Assembly: GCA_002435785.1 (NCBI GenBank)
Contig: DIUC01000056.1
Coordinates: 1-64,000, forward strand
DNA from: Saprospiraceae bacterium UBA6168
GTDB lineage: Bacteria; Bacteroidota; Bacteroidia; Chitinophagales; Saprospiraceae
Length of the DNA: 64,000 nucleotides
Direction of reading: 5' to 3'
Shown here: in pieces, positions 15,948-25,471 of the stretch
Position numbering within the stretch: position 1 is the stretch's first letter
Layout: each line of letters opens with the position of its first letter
Notes under the pieces: model-generated
What the model saw: only the letters and a program-made list of their open reading frames with translations
Told to the model about the DNA's origin: nothing
Database searches by the model: none
Made by a program: the position numbers and the translations under genes

Positions 15948-16781
15948 ATGACCAAACAAGAAATTATTGACCTCCTCCTCGAAGGCGAAATCGGGCCGGC
16001 CATCAAGGCCATGCGGGCTGCCATGCCCAATGACAACGTCATCCTCAACCTCGCCGGCCAATGGAACCGGCTGCAAAAGGACATTGCGGCGCGTGTCATC
16101 TCGCCGGACTACGCCAACCTGACCCAAAACCAAATCATGAACAGCCTACTGGAACTGGCCAAGAAAATCCCCGACAGCGCCGGGACTGGCACTTCCGGCG
16201 GCGGCGGCGGCACGAATTCCAGTGGAAAGGCACTCACCGTTTTTCTTTCCTATAATCACAAGGACAGCGCTTCCGCAACGAAGGTCAAGGACTACTTGCG
16301 AAGCCGTGGCATTCAGGTGACGATAGACTCCGAGGCCATGCGGCCCGGCGAGGACATCGCCAGTTTCATCAACAAGTGCATCCGGGAGGCCGACGTAACC
16401 CTTTCGCTGGTATCAACCAATAGCCTCATCTCTGCGTGGGTTGGCATGGAAACCATGAACACCGTGGTGGGAGAGCATATCGCCAATAAGCAGTTCATTG
16501 CCGTGGTCATCGAAAGCTCGTTTTACCAGCTCAGCTTCGTCCGCACGGCGATGGAAACCATTGACAAGCGGCTGGCAGAACTCAAGGAAGAACTGAAGTA
16601 CCGCATCGAACACGACCTCGGCTTCGAGGACCTCCAGAACGAGCGCACCCGCAACAACGACCTGAAAAACGACCTGCCCAAGATTGTCGCCAATTTGAAG
16701 AACAGGCTAAACGTGGACATCATTGACCCCAATTTCGATTCGGGTATGGAACGGGTGGCCAAGGCGATTTTGGGAAATTAA
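15948..16781 (+). CDS. EAD-TIR conflict-system protein
   Basis: 277 aa. Residues 1-~75 form a small helical domain (EIIDLLLEGEIGPAIKAM, VILNLAGQWNRLQKDIAARVIS, IMNSLLELAKKI) matching effector-associated domains of the EAD11 type, death-like adaptors known from bacterial NTP-dependent conflict systems. A Gly/Ser/Thr linker (~79-93) leads to a TIR domain: TVFLSYNHKDSASATKVKDYL, GIQVTIDSEAMRPGEDI, and the catalytic site SAWVGMET with Glu168, fitting the S-x-x-W-x-x-x-E pattern of NAD-cleaving TIRs. A helical tail follows. I infer an NAD-depleting effector recruited by EAD-EAD contact to a sensor encoded elsewhere; no partner is in the window. A TATTTTTG -7-like element lies at 15910-15917. Its stop is 10 bp from the stop of convergent nhaA. 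Confidence 0.85.
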   Translation: MTKQEIIDLLLEGEIGPAIKAMRAAMPNDNVILNLAGQWNRLQKDIAARVISPDYANLTQNQIMNSLLELAKKIPDSAGTGTSGGGGGTNSSGKALTVFLSYNHKDSASATKVKDYLRSRGIQVTIDSEAMRPGEDIASFINKCIREADVTLSLVSTNSLISAWVGMETMNTVVGEHIANKQFIAVVIESSFYQLSFVRTAMETIDKRLAELKEELKYRIEHDLGFEDLQNERTRNNDLKNDLPKIVANLKNRLNVDIIDPNFDSGMERVAKAILGN

Positions 16782-16790
16782 GCGGCAGCG

Positions 16791-18122
16791 CTACACCCTA
16801 TTTGCCTCGTTTTTGTTGGCTTTTTTGATGACGAAATACCCAACGGCACTCGCCACCACAGACGACAACAAGATGCCGATTTTGGCTTGGTTGATGGTTT
16901 CGGCGTCGGTAAATGCAAGCTCGGCAACGAACAGCGACATCGTAAAACCGATGGCCCCCAGAAATGCGATGCCAAGCACATGCATGTTGTTCAATCCAAA
17001 AGGAAGCTCGGCAACCTTGAACTTCCGCAACAGCCATACCGCACCAGTAATACCAACTACTTTCCCGACAATCAATCCAAAGAACACCCCCAAAGCCACT
17101 GGGCTAACGGCCTGCGCCACGATGTTGTCGGACAATATGACCCCAGCATTGCAAAGTGCAAAAATGGGCATGACGATGAAGGCCACCAAAGGGTGCAGTG
17201 CGTGCTCCAATCGTTGAAGCGGCGTCTGGGCACTTTTGGATAGGGCACGGATTTCGTTGAGCACTTGCAACTGGTCGTCTGTTACCGTCGGTTTATTATT
17301 TGGCGCTATTTTTTGGTACCTGCCCAGCAATTCGCCCGCTTTTTTGAAAAAGTCTTTTTCATCAATCGTGACATTGGCCGGGATGGTGAAGGCCGCAATG
17401 ACGGCAGCAATGGTCGCATGAACGCCGGACATCAAGAATGCCAACCACAATCCGCCAATGCCGATTACCCCATAAAAAAACACGTTCCGAACGCCAAAGT
17501 AATTGGCAGAAATCAGCACCACCAGGAAAATGGCACCGACCAGAAGACTCTCAAAGTCTATGTTCGAGGTGTAAAAAAATGCAATGACCAGCACGGCCCC
17601 AATATCGTCCACGATGGCCAATGCGGTCAGGAAGATTTTTGCGGAGATGGGCACTTTGTCCCCCAATAAATAAAGCACCCCCAGTGCAAAAGCGATGTCG
17701 GTGGCCATTGGTATGCCCCAGCCGTTTTGGGGCAGCCCGCTTGGGTTGAAGAGCAGGTAGATGACAGCCGGGACGACCATGCCCCCAACCGCAGCACCGA
17801 TGGGGAGGGCTGATTTTCGGAAATTGTTCAACTCGCCAGCTATGATTTCCCGTTTCAGTTCCAACCCTACTACAAAGAAGAAGATGGCCATCAGCCCATC
17901 GTTTATCCAATGCGTCAAGTCTTTGGAGACCATGAAATCGTCAAAACCGATGGAAAATTTTACTCGCCAAAGGCTAAAGTACCAATCGGATAGGGGGGAG
18001 TTGGCCAAAACAATGGCCACTATCGCAGAAGAAAACAGCACGATTCCGCTGGTGGTGGAGTTGCTGATAAACCGCTTGATAGGGTTCAGGAGCAGGTTAT
18101 CCAAGAGTTCGTCTTTATTCAT
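16791..18122 (-). CDS. nhaA: Na+/H+ antiporter NhaA
   Basis: 443 aa from ATG 18122 (MNKDELLDNLLLNPIKRF); an earlier ATG at 18152 adds ten residues. Inner-membrane protein with about 12 hydrophobic segments. Diagnostic features: FFFVGLELKREI, ATDIAFALGVLYLLG, and the ion-binding Asp pair in LTALAIVDDIGAVLVIAFFY. It exchanges sodium for protons in pH and salt homeostasis. Longer than the E. coli protein, with a cytoplasmic insertion near residues 275-310 (DEKDFFKKAGELLGRYQKI). No adjacent NhaR-like regulator. Confidence 0.95.
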   Translation of the reverse strand: MNKDELLDNLLLNPIKRFISNSTTSGIVLFSSAIVAIVLANSPLSDWYFSLWRVKFSIGFDDFMVSKDLTHWINDGLMAIFFFVVGLELKREIIAGELNNFRKSALPIGAAVGGMVVPAVIYLLFNPSGLPQNGWGIPMATDIAFALGVLYLLGDKVPISAKIFLTALAIVDDIGAVLVIAFFYTSNIDFESLLVGAIFLVVLISANYFGVRNVFFYGVIGIGGLWLAFLMSGVHATIAAVIAAFTIPANVTIDEKDFFKKAGELLGRYQKIAPNNKPTVTDDQLQVLNEIRALSKSAQTPLQRLEHALHPLVAFIVMPIFALCNAGVILSDNIVAQAVSPVALGVFFGLIVGKVVGITGAVWLLRKFKVAELPFGLNNMHVLGIAFLGAIGFTMSLFVAELAFTDAETINQAKIGILLSSVVASAVGYFVIKKANKNEANRV

Positions 18123-18214
18123 TGTGCTTGATTTTAAACTACTATTTCGCATGGAGCAAGGCAGGTCGAGATGGGGAGATGAGCGCTATGGCATCCATTC
18201 CAAACCCCTCAAGC

Positions 18215-21200
18215 CTACACGCCCTCTTTCAACAATTTCATCAAATCATCCGCCGACAGCTTGGCGCTCACGTCCGAGCCAGCGAGCAACGAGTCGGCCA
18301 AGTCCCGTTTTTGGGTGTGGAGTTGCAGTATTTTTTCTTCGATGGTTTGCTCCGCAACGAGGCGATAGACCGTCACCGGGCGGTCCTGCCCGATGCGGTG
18401 GGCACGGTCGGTGGCCTGGTCTTCCACAGCGGGGTTCCACCACGGATCGGTGTGGATGACGAAGTCGGCGGCGGTGAGGTTGAGGCCCGTGCCGCCCGCC
18501 TTTAGGCTGATGAGGAAGATATCGCCATCGCCCGCCTGAAAGGCATCAATGGCCGCCTGCCGTTTCTTGCCTGGGGTGCTACCATCAAGGTACTGATAGG
18601 CAATGTCTTTGGAAATGAGATGGTTCTCCAAAATCTTCAGATGGTCAACAAACTGGCTGAAAACCAGCGCCTTGTGCCCATTTTCCAACAACTCGTCCAC
18701 GATTTGTGCAAACAGCTCCAGCTTGGCGCTTTGGGTAAAGCCAGCGGTTTTGTCGGCCAGGGAGGGGTGGCAAGCCGCCCGGCGCAGCCGCATGATTTCG
18801 GCGAGGATGCGCAGGTGCTGCTGCCCGGCTTGGCCTTCTTCGGCGGTCTCGGCGAGTTTTTCGAGGGCATTGCGGCGCAGCGCCTCGTAGAAGGCACGCT
18901 CTTGCGGCGGCAGTTCCACGGTGAGGGTGATTTCCGTTTTTTCGGGCAAGTCCTTCAGCACCTCGTCCTTTTTGCGGCGCAAAATGAAAGGCTGCACGAG
19001 GCGGCGGAGCTGCTCCCTGCGGTTGTCGTCGCCGTGGCGCTCGATGGGGCCGGAGAAGCGCTCCGCAAACTGCTCGATGCTGCCCAACAGGCCGGGGTTG
19101 AGAAAGTGGAAGAGGTTCCACAACTCGCCGAGGTGGTTTTCGATGGGGGTGCCGGTCATCGCCATGCGAAAGTCGGCTTTCAGTTGCATCACGGTCTCGG
19201 AGCGTTTGGTCGCCCTGTTCTTGATGGCCTGTGCTTCGTCGAGGATGACGGTTGCCCATTTTTTCTCCGTAAACAGCTTTTCCTCCCTCGTCATCAGGTC
19301 GTAGGTGACCACCACGATGTCGCCCTTCTTGGCGTTCTTGATGGTGGCGGCCCGGTCGCTCTCGCTGAACAGGATGGCGTTGAGCGCTGGCGCAAAACGG
19401 GCGGTCTCGTTCATCCAGTTGCGGCAGACGCTGGCGGGTGCGGCCACGAGGGCTGGCCCCAGCTTGGCCCGGTCGGTGAGGAAGGCGAGGGCCTGCACGG
19501 TCTTGCCCAAGCCCATGTCGTCGGCGAGGCAAGCGCCCACGCCCCATGCGGCGCAGCGGTGCAGCCACTCGAAGCCCGTGAGCTGGTAGGGGCGCAGCTC
19601 GGCGTTGAAGTCCTTTGGCAGCTTGAACTTTTTGGCGAAAGCCGCCTCCAATTTTGACTTGCTTTCCTGAAATTTTTTGCTGGACTCAAAATTGCGGAGC
19701 GCCCCCGTGAACCCATCAATGGCGGAGGCAGCCAAGGGGTGCAGTTGGAGCTTGCCGCCTTTTTTTTGCGGAGCAAGCAGGCCATTGATGCCCTGCAACC
19801 TGCGCCGGAACTCCTCGGTGAGCGCCAGAAACTTGCCGGGGCTAATCTCCACGAACGGGCTTTTTTGGTTGCTCAGGGCCAGCAGTTCTTGCAGCGAAAG
19901 CACCCGCTCCTCGTCCACCCTCAGCTCGCCCTCCACCTCGAACCAGTGGCCACCACCGTCGCTGACGGACATGCGGAACTCGTCGAAGCCCACGACCGAA
20001 TCCACCCGAAACTTCTCGCCCTTGGGCCATTCCAAGAGGATTTGTTCGGCCTCAATCAGGGGGCGCAGTTCGAGCAAGAGTTGGAGGCAGGTCTCGGTAT
20101 CCTCCAACTGCCATACACCGCCGCTCAACCGGTTCTTTTTCAGGACGGGTACGAGGTCACGGAGCAGTTGGAGGTTTTTGGTTTCCAATTTCAGGTCACG
20201 GGTGGTGGCCGTGCGCTCCCCGTTGATGGCACCTATTAGAAAGGGTTCGCCCTCGCCCGGCCTCACATAAGGCGGGGAAGTGCGAAAGGGTTTTACATAA
20301 GCCTCCACGTGAAACCCGTTGCCGACGGACAGCAGGTGTATGCAGGTGCGGCTGTCGGGAGGGACGGCGGGCAGGTTTTCGTCCTCAAAGGCGGACTGTA
20401 CCTGCACCACGTGGGCAAGGCCCTGGAGCGCCTCCCTCAATTGTGCCTCTCCCTTTTCCGGTACGGTGAGCGACTTGCCGTTGAAGGCACGTGCTATCTG
20501 TGCCACCTTTTCGGTAGCTTCCACAAAGAGGTATCGGGTGGGGGTCTCCTTTACCACCGTTGCGCCAGCAACCAACACGTTTTGGTTAAACTGCATTTGG
20601 TAGCCCTTTTCCGTTCGCTTCGCAATGAGCGTGGGCTTCGTCTCCACGAGCTGCACAGCGGTGTCTGGCGATTTTTCGAGAAAGAGGAGGGGGTGGCCCA
20701 CGAGGTGCTTCCATTTTGATTGGTCGCCCCGGATGATGATTTCGCTGCCCCAAGCGTGGCCAACAGCTTTTACAAACTGGATGTCCTGTGGGGTAAGCCC
20801 CGGCACTTCGCTGCTCTTCAGGCGATCATAGGATACTACCCGGCCCTTGCCCCATCCGCCTTTGCTCATGGCCTGGTGGCGGGCTTGGGCATAGCCTTTT
20901 TCAAAGTCAACCAGCCAGGCTACCCGATCCTGTGACCCTGCGGTGCTGGCTGCTTTGTCGCCCAGTTCGAGCAGCACCTTCACGGCGTTTTCCCATTCTT
21001 CGATACGGGGCAGGGTTTGGTACAGCGGCTCGCCGGAAGGCAGGGGGTAGCCTTCTGTGGGCTTTCCAAGCTCGCCAAGTAGGGCGTTCATTTCGGCGGC
21101 CAACCAAGTGTAGCCGTTTTGCGCCAGCAAGTCCCGGTGGGCTATGAGGCCCTTTTTGTTGACCAAGGTATCGCTGACCCAGAAATTGCAGAGGAAGTGG

Positions 21201-22624
21201 AAAGGCTTGGCCAGCTCGCTGTCGGGTTTTTCCTTGAGCAATTGCTCGGCGTATGGCTTGTTGTTTTCGAGGAAGTGTACGACGGCCTCCAGGTGCCGGT
21301 AGGTCGTTTCATAGGAGTGAGAGCGGCTGTTGACCTGCTTTGTATGGCTATGGATTTTCTTGTAAAACTTGGTGTCCTGTGCTTTGAGGTATGCTAAAAT
21401 ATGGAAGACGCCGCCCATGGCCTGCAGCACTTCCTTGGCATTGCCCGTCTTCTTGCGGAGGGCTTTTTGCAGCAGGTCGAAAGTGTCGAGGGCATTGGCA
21501 TTTTGGCCCTGTATGAACTGCCTGATGGCAGCGTAAATGCCGGTAGCGGTTTCGTCGAAGTGCTTGGAGAGTTTTTCGATGGGTTTCCAATCGCCGCTCA
21601 ACATGCACAATTGAGCCAGCAAATGAGCGAGCAACGGTCGGTCTTGATCGTCCATTCGCTCAATATTGTCGAGGGTGTACGGAAAAAAACCGTTGTTTAG
21701 CGAGGTAAGATCGAAGGTGTCCAATATCAGCCGTTGCGACAGCAAATAGGCACGGATGCGTATCGGGAGCGATTCTATTTTTGGCAGGTCGAACCCCTCG
21801 CCAAGCCAGTAAGTAGTAAGGCTGTGCTGGTCATATTTTGGCTTGGCAGCTGTGGTACTTTGCAAAGTTCCCAGAAAACCCTCCCTAAAAACGTCGGGGT
21901 CGTCGGTGTACCGCCCAATGCGCATTTCCCGGAAGTTGCGGTTGGGGTCGTTGTAGCCGTACCAATTGGCATAGATGGGGAAGGACCTTCGGATGGGAAT
22001 GATGGTGGTATTGAAATCTGGGTCGGTTGCGAAATAGCGGTCGCAAAGGGCATCGGCGAAGGGCTTGGGGCACTCGTAATAACCGTTGGCGCTGAGGGTT
22101 GTCAGCCCTTCGCTTACGAGCCTTTCCAGGATAGGCTTTATGTCGTTTGGGTAAAAGTTCTTGCCATTGTGCTTGAAGTTGCTGAAATTGAACACTTCCA
22201 GCAGCTTGGTCTGGGATGTGCCTTCCCAAAGTATGGCGGTGATTTTCAGGATGCGCTGCTCGGATTCCGAGAGGGTGGCGTAGGTGGCAAGCATCTCGTC
22301 GAGGCTTGGGGTTTTGGGCTTCGATTGTTTGGCCCTTTCCGGCTGGCGGCTCAAATTTGCCCTCATTTTGAAAAGCACGGCGGCTTGGTGCTTGCATTTG
22401 TCGCCTTGAGGGCATTCGCAGGACCAAGCTTTCAATTCGCCGTTTGGCAGAAAATGGATTTCTACGATATAATTTCCAACCCCCCCTTTTACTTGGGCTA
22501 CCCAGTCACCTGAGCCGGGGTGACCCTCCTCTTCGAGGTGTATGACCCGGCCCCAGTCGAAGTATTGCTTACCACGGGCAAGGATGGTAGAACTGAAGGA
22601 TTTTTCAAAATTGTCGAGCTTCAT
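18215..22624 (-). CDS. SWIM zinc-finger SNF2-family ATPase/helicase
   Basis: 1469 aa. A SWIM finger lies at residues ~69-79 (Cys69, Cys71, Cys77, His79 in WSCECPQGDKCKHQ). About 900 residues of mostly unassigned sequence follow, including a beta-rich part that may be the SNF2_assoc region. The C-terminal third is a two-lobe SNF2 motor: Walker A LADDMGLGKTVQALAFL, DEAQ box VILDEAQAIKN, MTGTPIENHLGELWNL, and helicase C motifs VFSQFVDHLKILE, LISLKAGGTGLNLTAADFVIH and ATDRAHRIGQ. Swi2/Snf2 motors translocate on double-stranded DNA and remodel bound proteins. Bacterial SWIM-SNF2 proteins are widespread and poorly studied; some related motors act in phage defence, but no defence partner is adjacent. 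Confidence 0.92.
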   Translation of the reverse strand: MKLDNFEKSFSSTILARGKQYFDWGRVIHLEEEGHPGSGDWVAQVKGGVGNYIVEIHFLPNGELKAWSCECPQGDKCKHQAAVLFKMRANLSRQPERAKQSKPKTPSLDEMLATYATLSESEQRILKITAILWEGTSQTKLLEVFNFSNFKHNGKNFYPNDIKPILERLVSEGLTTLSANGYYECPKPFADALCDRYFATDPDFNTTIIPIRRSFPIYANWYGYNDPNRNFREMRIGRYTDDPDVFREGFLGTLQSTTAAKPKYDQHSLTTYWLGEGFDLPKIESLPIRIRAYLLSQRLILDTFDLTSLNNGFFPYTLDNIERMDDQDRPLLAHLLAQLCMLSGDWKPIEKLSKHFDETATGIYAAIRQFIQGQNANALDTFDLLQKALRKKTGNAKEVLQAMGGVFHILAYLKAQDTKFYKKIHSHTKQVNSRSHSYETTYRHLEAVVHFLENNKPYAEQLLKEKPDSELAKPFHFLCNFWVSDTLVNKKGLIAHRDLLAQNGYTWLAAEMNALLGELGKPTEGYPLPSGEPLYQTLPRIEEWENAVKVLLELGDKAASTAGSQDRVAWLVDFEKGYAQARHQAMSKGGWGKGRVVSYDRLKSSEVPGLTPQDIQFVKAVGHAWGSEIIIRGDQSKWKHLVGHPLLFLEKSPDTAVQLVETKPTLIAKRTEKGYQMQFNQNVLVAGATVVKETPTRYLFVEATEKVAQIARAFNGKSLTVPEKGEAQLREALQGLAHVVQVQSAFEDENLPAVPPDSRTCIHLLSVGNGFHVEAYVKPFRTSPPYVRPGEGEPFLIGAINGERTATTRDLKLETKNLQLLRDLVPVLKKNRLSGGVWQLEDTETCLQLLLELRPLIEAEQILLEWPKGEKFRVDSVVGFDEFRMSVSDGGGHWFEVEGELRVDEERVLSLQELLALSNQKSPFVEISPGKFLALTEEFRRRLQGINGLLAPQKKGGKLQLHPLAASAIDGFTGALRNFESSKKFQESKSKLEAAFAKKFKLPKDFNAELRPYQLTGFEWLHRCAAWGVGACLADDMGLGKTVQALAFLTDRAKLGPALVAAPASVCRNWMNETARFAPALNAILFSESDRAATIKNAKKGDIVVVTYDLMTREEKLFTEKKWATVILDEAQAIKNRATKRSETVMQLKADFRMAMTGTPIENHLGELWNLFHFLNPGLLGSIEQFAERFSGPIERHGDDNRREQLRRLVQPFILRRKKDEVLKDLPEKTEITLTVELPPQERAFYEALRRNALEKLAETAEEGQAGQQHLRILAEIMRLRRAACHPSLADKTAGFTQSAKLELFAQIVDELLENGHKALVFSQFVDHLKILENHLISKDIAYQYLDGSTPGKKRQAAIDAFQAGDGDIFLISLKAGGTGLNLTAADFVIHTDPWWNPAVEDQATDRAHRIGQDRPVTVYRLVAEQTIEEKILQLHTQKRDLADSLLAGSDVSAKLSADDLMKLLKEGV

Positions 22625-22739
22625 TCAAGGTATGTTTTAGAGGGCAAAGATGGGTAAACAGTACCAATGCACCCCTAAATTTTCTCCGAAAATGAATAGC
22701 GGGCATCTTCGTTGATGCCAATATCGCTACCTCGCTCCT

Positions 22740-24710
22740 TTACAACCCCTCCAGCACCGTAAACGCCGTCCGCCTGTTCAACTGGTGCTCCTCCTCCGTG
22801 CAGCGGGCGCAGGCGCAGTTGGCCTTCGGCAATGTTTCGCCATATCCTTTTGCCGAAAGGCGCTCCACAGATATGCCCCTCGTCACGAGGTAGTCTACGG
22901 CGGACTGTGCCCGGCGCTGGCTGAGTTCGGCGTTGTAGCCGTCGTTGCCCCTGCAGTCGGTGTGCGAGCTGAGTTGTATGCGGATTTTGGGGTTCAGTTC
23001 CAGGTTTCGGGCGAGGGCATTGAGCGTCGGTTGTGCGTCCTGGCGGATGCCCCATTTGTCGAAGTCGTAGTAAATGTCCTCCAGCACGATTTCCCTGTTG
23101 AGGAAGATTTTGTCCAAAACCACTTCCACCTCGAAGGTTTGAACGGGATTGGCGGGGTCCTTGCCAATGCCCCTTGTGGAGAAGTAAGTCTCGCCCGTGA
23201 GGTAGCCATCTTTCTTCGCAATGAACTGGTAGTCAGTGTTTTCCGACAAGTCCATGCTGAAAAAGCCGTCCTCGGCCACCGTGAATTTCTTCACTTCCTT
23301 GCCAATGCGCACCTCTACCGTTGCACCGTTGAGGGGCTTGCGGCCCAGCAGCTTTGTGTCGGGGTTGTCGGCCACGGCGAAAATTTTTTCCAGCACATAG
23401 CCTTCCAATTTCAGCTTGTACTCGGCCACTGGTTTGGCTGGTTCAGGCGGCGGTATGCGCCGCTCGAAGCGGTAGAGGTCGTCGTTGCCGGAGCCGTCAG
23501 GGCGGTTGGAACTGAAATAGCCGACTTGCAGAACATCTTGTGGCCGCTTGGCCTGGTAGTCCACCACGAGGCCAAAGTCGTCGAAGCCGGAATTGAGCGG
23601 TGGCTTGAGGTTTTGCACGGGCGCCCATGCGCCATTGGGAGTCTTGTAGGTCTTGAACACGTCCAACCCGCCCATGCCGGGGTGGTAGTCGGAGGCGAAG
23701 TAGAGGGTGTCGCCGTCGAGCCACGGGAATTTCTCGTTGCCGATGGTGTTCACGGTGCGGGGCAGGAGCTTGGGTTCGCTCCAAAGTTCCCCTTGTCGCT
23801 CGCTGAACCAGAGGTCGTAGCCGCCCCACCCCTCCTTGGAGTTGGAGGAAAAATAGACGGTGTTGCCGTCAGAACTAAGGGCCGGGTGGCCATAGTTCAC
23901 GCCGTTTAGCTGAAAGGGCAGCGCCACGGGGTCGGACCAACGGCTGCCGTCCCATTTGCTGGACATGATTTTGCAGTAATTGTCCTCTTTTTTGTCGCCA
24001 TAGCAGCGGGTGAAGAAGAGTTCATTGCCAGCTTTGTTGAACGTGGCCGTGCCCTCGTTGGTGGGCGTATTTAGTTGGTTGTCAAATGGTTGTACGTCGT
24101 TGGATTGCAGGTCAGCGATGAAGAGGTCGGAGAATTCGTTGCCCGTCCAAGTGTACTTTTTGTCGCCAGTGGCAGCTTGGCGGTCGGAGGTGAAGACGAT
24201 TTTTCCGGGCTGGAAAATGGCAGGGGCGTAGTCGGCGCCGGGGCTGTTGAAGGGCAGCGGGGCGGCGGAATATGCTTTGGATTTCTCCTCCTTCCAACCC
24301 TTGGCCACTTGGCAGGCGGCTATTTCCCGCTTGTACTCATAAGGGCTGCCGATTTCTATGCCCAGTTCCTTGAACTGTTTGATGGCCTCGTCGTACTGTT
24401 CGAGTTGCTTGAGGGTGTAGGCATATTCCCTAAGGGCATCGGCACCGTAGCCGTCGTCGTACGCTTTTTTGTACCAATCGGAGGCGCTGGCGGGCTTGTT
24501 GAGCATCCGGTAGCTCTCGCCAAGTTGGAAGGCGATTTTGCCCTTTTCTACCCGACTTTTGGCTTTTTGGTGCTCTTTTTTGAGCAAGTCCACGGCCACG
24601 GCGTACTGCTTTCGGTCCACGGCGAAGTTGCCGTCCTTGACTTTTTGGGTGTAGTTGCAGGCAGAAAGCGCAAAAATTGCAAGGCAGAAAAAGGCGTATA
24701 TACTCTTCAT
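22740..24710 (-). CDS. TPR / WD40-like propeller / OmpA lipoprotein, PorE-like
   Basis: 656 aa from ATG 24710, which begins a lipoprotein signal (FFCLAIFALSAC, lipobox Cys18). Domains in order: TPR helices (~20-150), a PD40/WD40-like propeller (~165-430; repeated blades such as ALSSDGNTVYFSSNSKEGWGGYDLW and FPWLDGDTLYFASDYHPGMGGLDVF), a carboxypeptidase-regulatory-like beta domain (~460-545) and an OmpA peptidoglycan-binding domain (~550-656; YYDFDKWGIRQDAQPTL, LSSHTDCRG, LSQRRAQSAVDYL). This order is that of PorE, the lipoprotein tying the T9SS to peptidoglycan. Bacteroidota carry paralogues of this layout, so PorE identity is likely but not proven. Two T9SS cargo tails in the window fit. 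Confidence 0.87.
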   Translation of the reverse strand: MKSIYAFFCLAIFALSACNYTQKVKDGNFAVDRKQYAVAVDLLKKEHQKAKSRVEKGKIAFQLGESYRMLNKPASASDWYKKAYDDGYGADALREYAYTLKQLEQYDEAIKQFKELGIEIGSPYEYKREIAACQVAKGWKEEKSKAYSAAPLPFNSPGADYAPAIFQPGKIVFTSDRQAATGDKKYTWTGNEFSDLFIADLQSNDVQPFDNQLNTPTNEGTATFNKAGNELFFTRCYGDKKEDNYCKIMSSKWDGSRWSDPVALPFQLNGVNYGHPALSSDGNTVYFSSNSKEGWGGYDLWFSERQGELWSEPKLLPRTVNTIGNEKFPWLDGDTLYFASDYHPGMGGLDVFKTYKTPNGAWAPVQNLKPPLNSGFDDFGLVVDYQAKRPQDVLQVGYFSSNRPDGSGNDDLYRFERRIPPPEPAKPVAEYKLKLEGYVLEKIFAVADNPDTKLLGRKPLNGATVEVRIGKEVKKFTVAEDGFFSMDLSENTDYQFIAKKDGYLTGETYFSTRGIGKDPANPVQTFEVEVVLDKIFLNREIVLEDIYYDFDKWGIRQDAQPTLNALARNLELNPKIRIQLSSHTDCRGNDGYNAELSQRRAQSAVDYLVTRGISVERLSAKGYGETLPKANCACARCTEEEHQLNRRTAFTVLEGL

Positions 24711-24998
24711 CGGAAACTTAGGTTTAGAAGATTTAGGGGGGGTAGAAGGTTTAGCTGACCCTGATAATTGCACCTGCCAAACTTTCTACAACTCCTAAAC
24801 TGCAATGAAAAAAACGCTTGATTTGGGGCTTTGTTGCTGGGTATTGGACGGCCAAATTACCGAATCGCATTTAGGCTTGCGCAATTTTTGAGCGTCTTCC
24901 CATCAAAGCAGCCCAAAACTCCCAAAAATCAAAGAGAAATCCGTTTCTTTGTTGCGTCTTTTGAACTACACAACATACAAACTAAAAAACAAACAACT

Positions 24999-25463
24999 AT
25001 GAGAAATTCACTCCTTGTCACTTCTGACCTTAACTCCGTCGTTTTAGTGGACACCCTGCAGGACGACCAACGCATGGCCATCGGCAAGTCGGGGGTGCTG
25101 CTGTCCGTGCTTGGCACAGAGATTTGCGCCAGCGAGGTGCCTTCCAGCCTGAATGCCTTCGTGAACACTGCCATTGGTGGCAAAAAGTCGTTCTATGAGT
25201 TTGAGGTGGCCGACCTTGCCAAGAACCAGCTTTGCATCACTTACAATGATGTGAGCAATACGGTTTTTATTATTGGGATAACGGATATTGGTGTTGGTTT
25301 TGCTGGCCCAGTGGAAGTGCCACAGAGCAAAGTCAAGACGTTTTCAGTTAGAATGAAAGCTAATGCCAACACTGGAATGACTTCTCCAAATGTTATTTTG
25401 GTACGGCTTGAAACCATAGGTCTGAAGCGGCTAATTCGGTTTTACTATTTACCTGCCGTTTGA
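24999..25463 (+). CDS. Hypothetical protein, 154 aa
   Basis: Not recognised. ATG 24999 follows an A-rich leader (AAACAAACAACT); the frame stays open back to 24831 without plausible start context. No signal peptide. Sequence is beta-rich with many Val, Ile and Asn (VVLVDTLQDDQRMAIGKSGVLLSVLG, NTVFIIGITDIGVGFAGPVEV, SVRMKANANTGMTSPNVILVRLETIGLKRLI). The second half of the DNA is more A/T-rich than its neighbours. It converges on the TPR gene, the stops being 8 bp apart. Function unknown. Confidence 0.6.
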   Translation: MRNSLLVTSDLNSVVLVDTLQDDQRMAIGKSGVLLSVLGTEICASEVPSSLNAFVNTAIGGKKSFYEFEVADLAKNQLCITYNDVSNTVFIIGITDIGVGFAGPVEVPQSKVKTFSVRMKANANTGMTSPNVILVRLETIGLKRLIRFYYLPAV

Positions 25464-25471
25464 TGGGGCTG

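Noticed and set aside
18620..19657. 345-aa open frame opposite the SNF2 gene
   Set aside because: Shadow frame in GC-rich coding DNA; composition (many His, Gly, Val, no domain) and strong SNF2 motifs on the other strand exclude it.
22785..23909. 374-aa open frame opposite the PorE-like gene
   Set aside because: Shadow of the OmpA/propeller coding strand; no domain and no signal.
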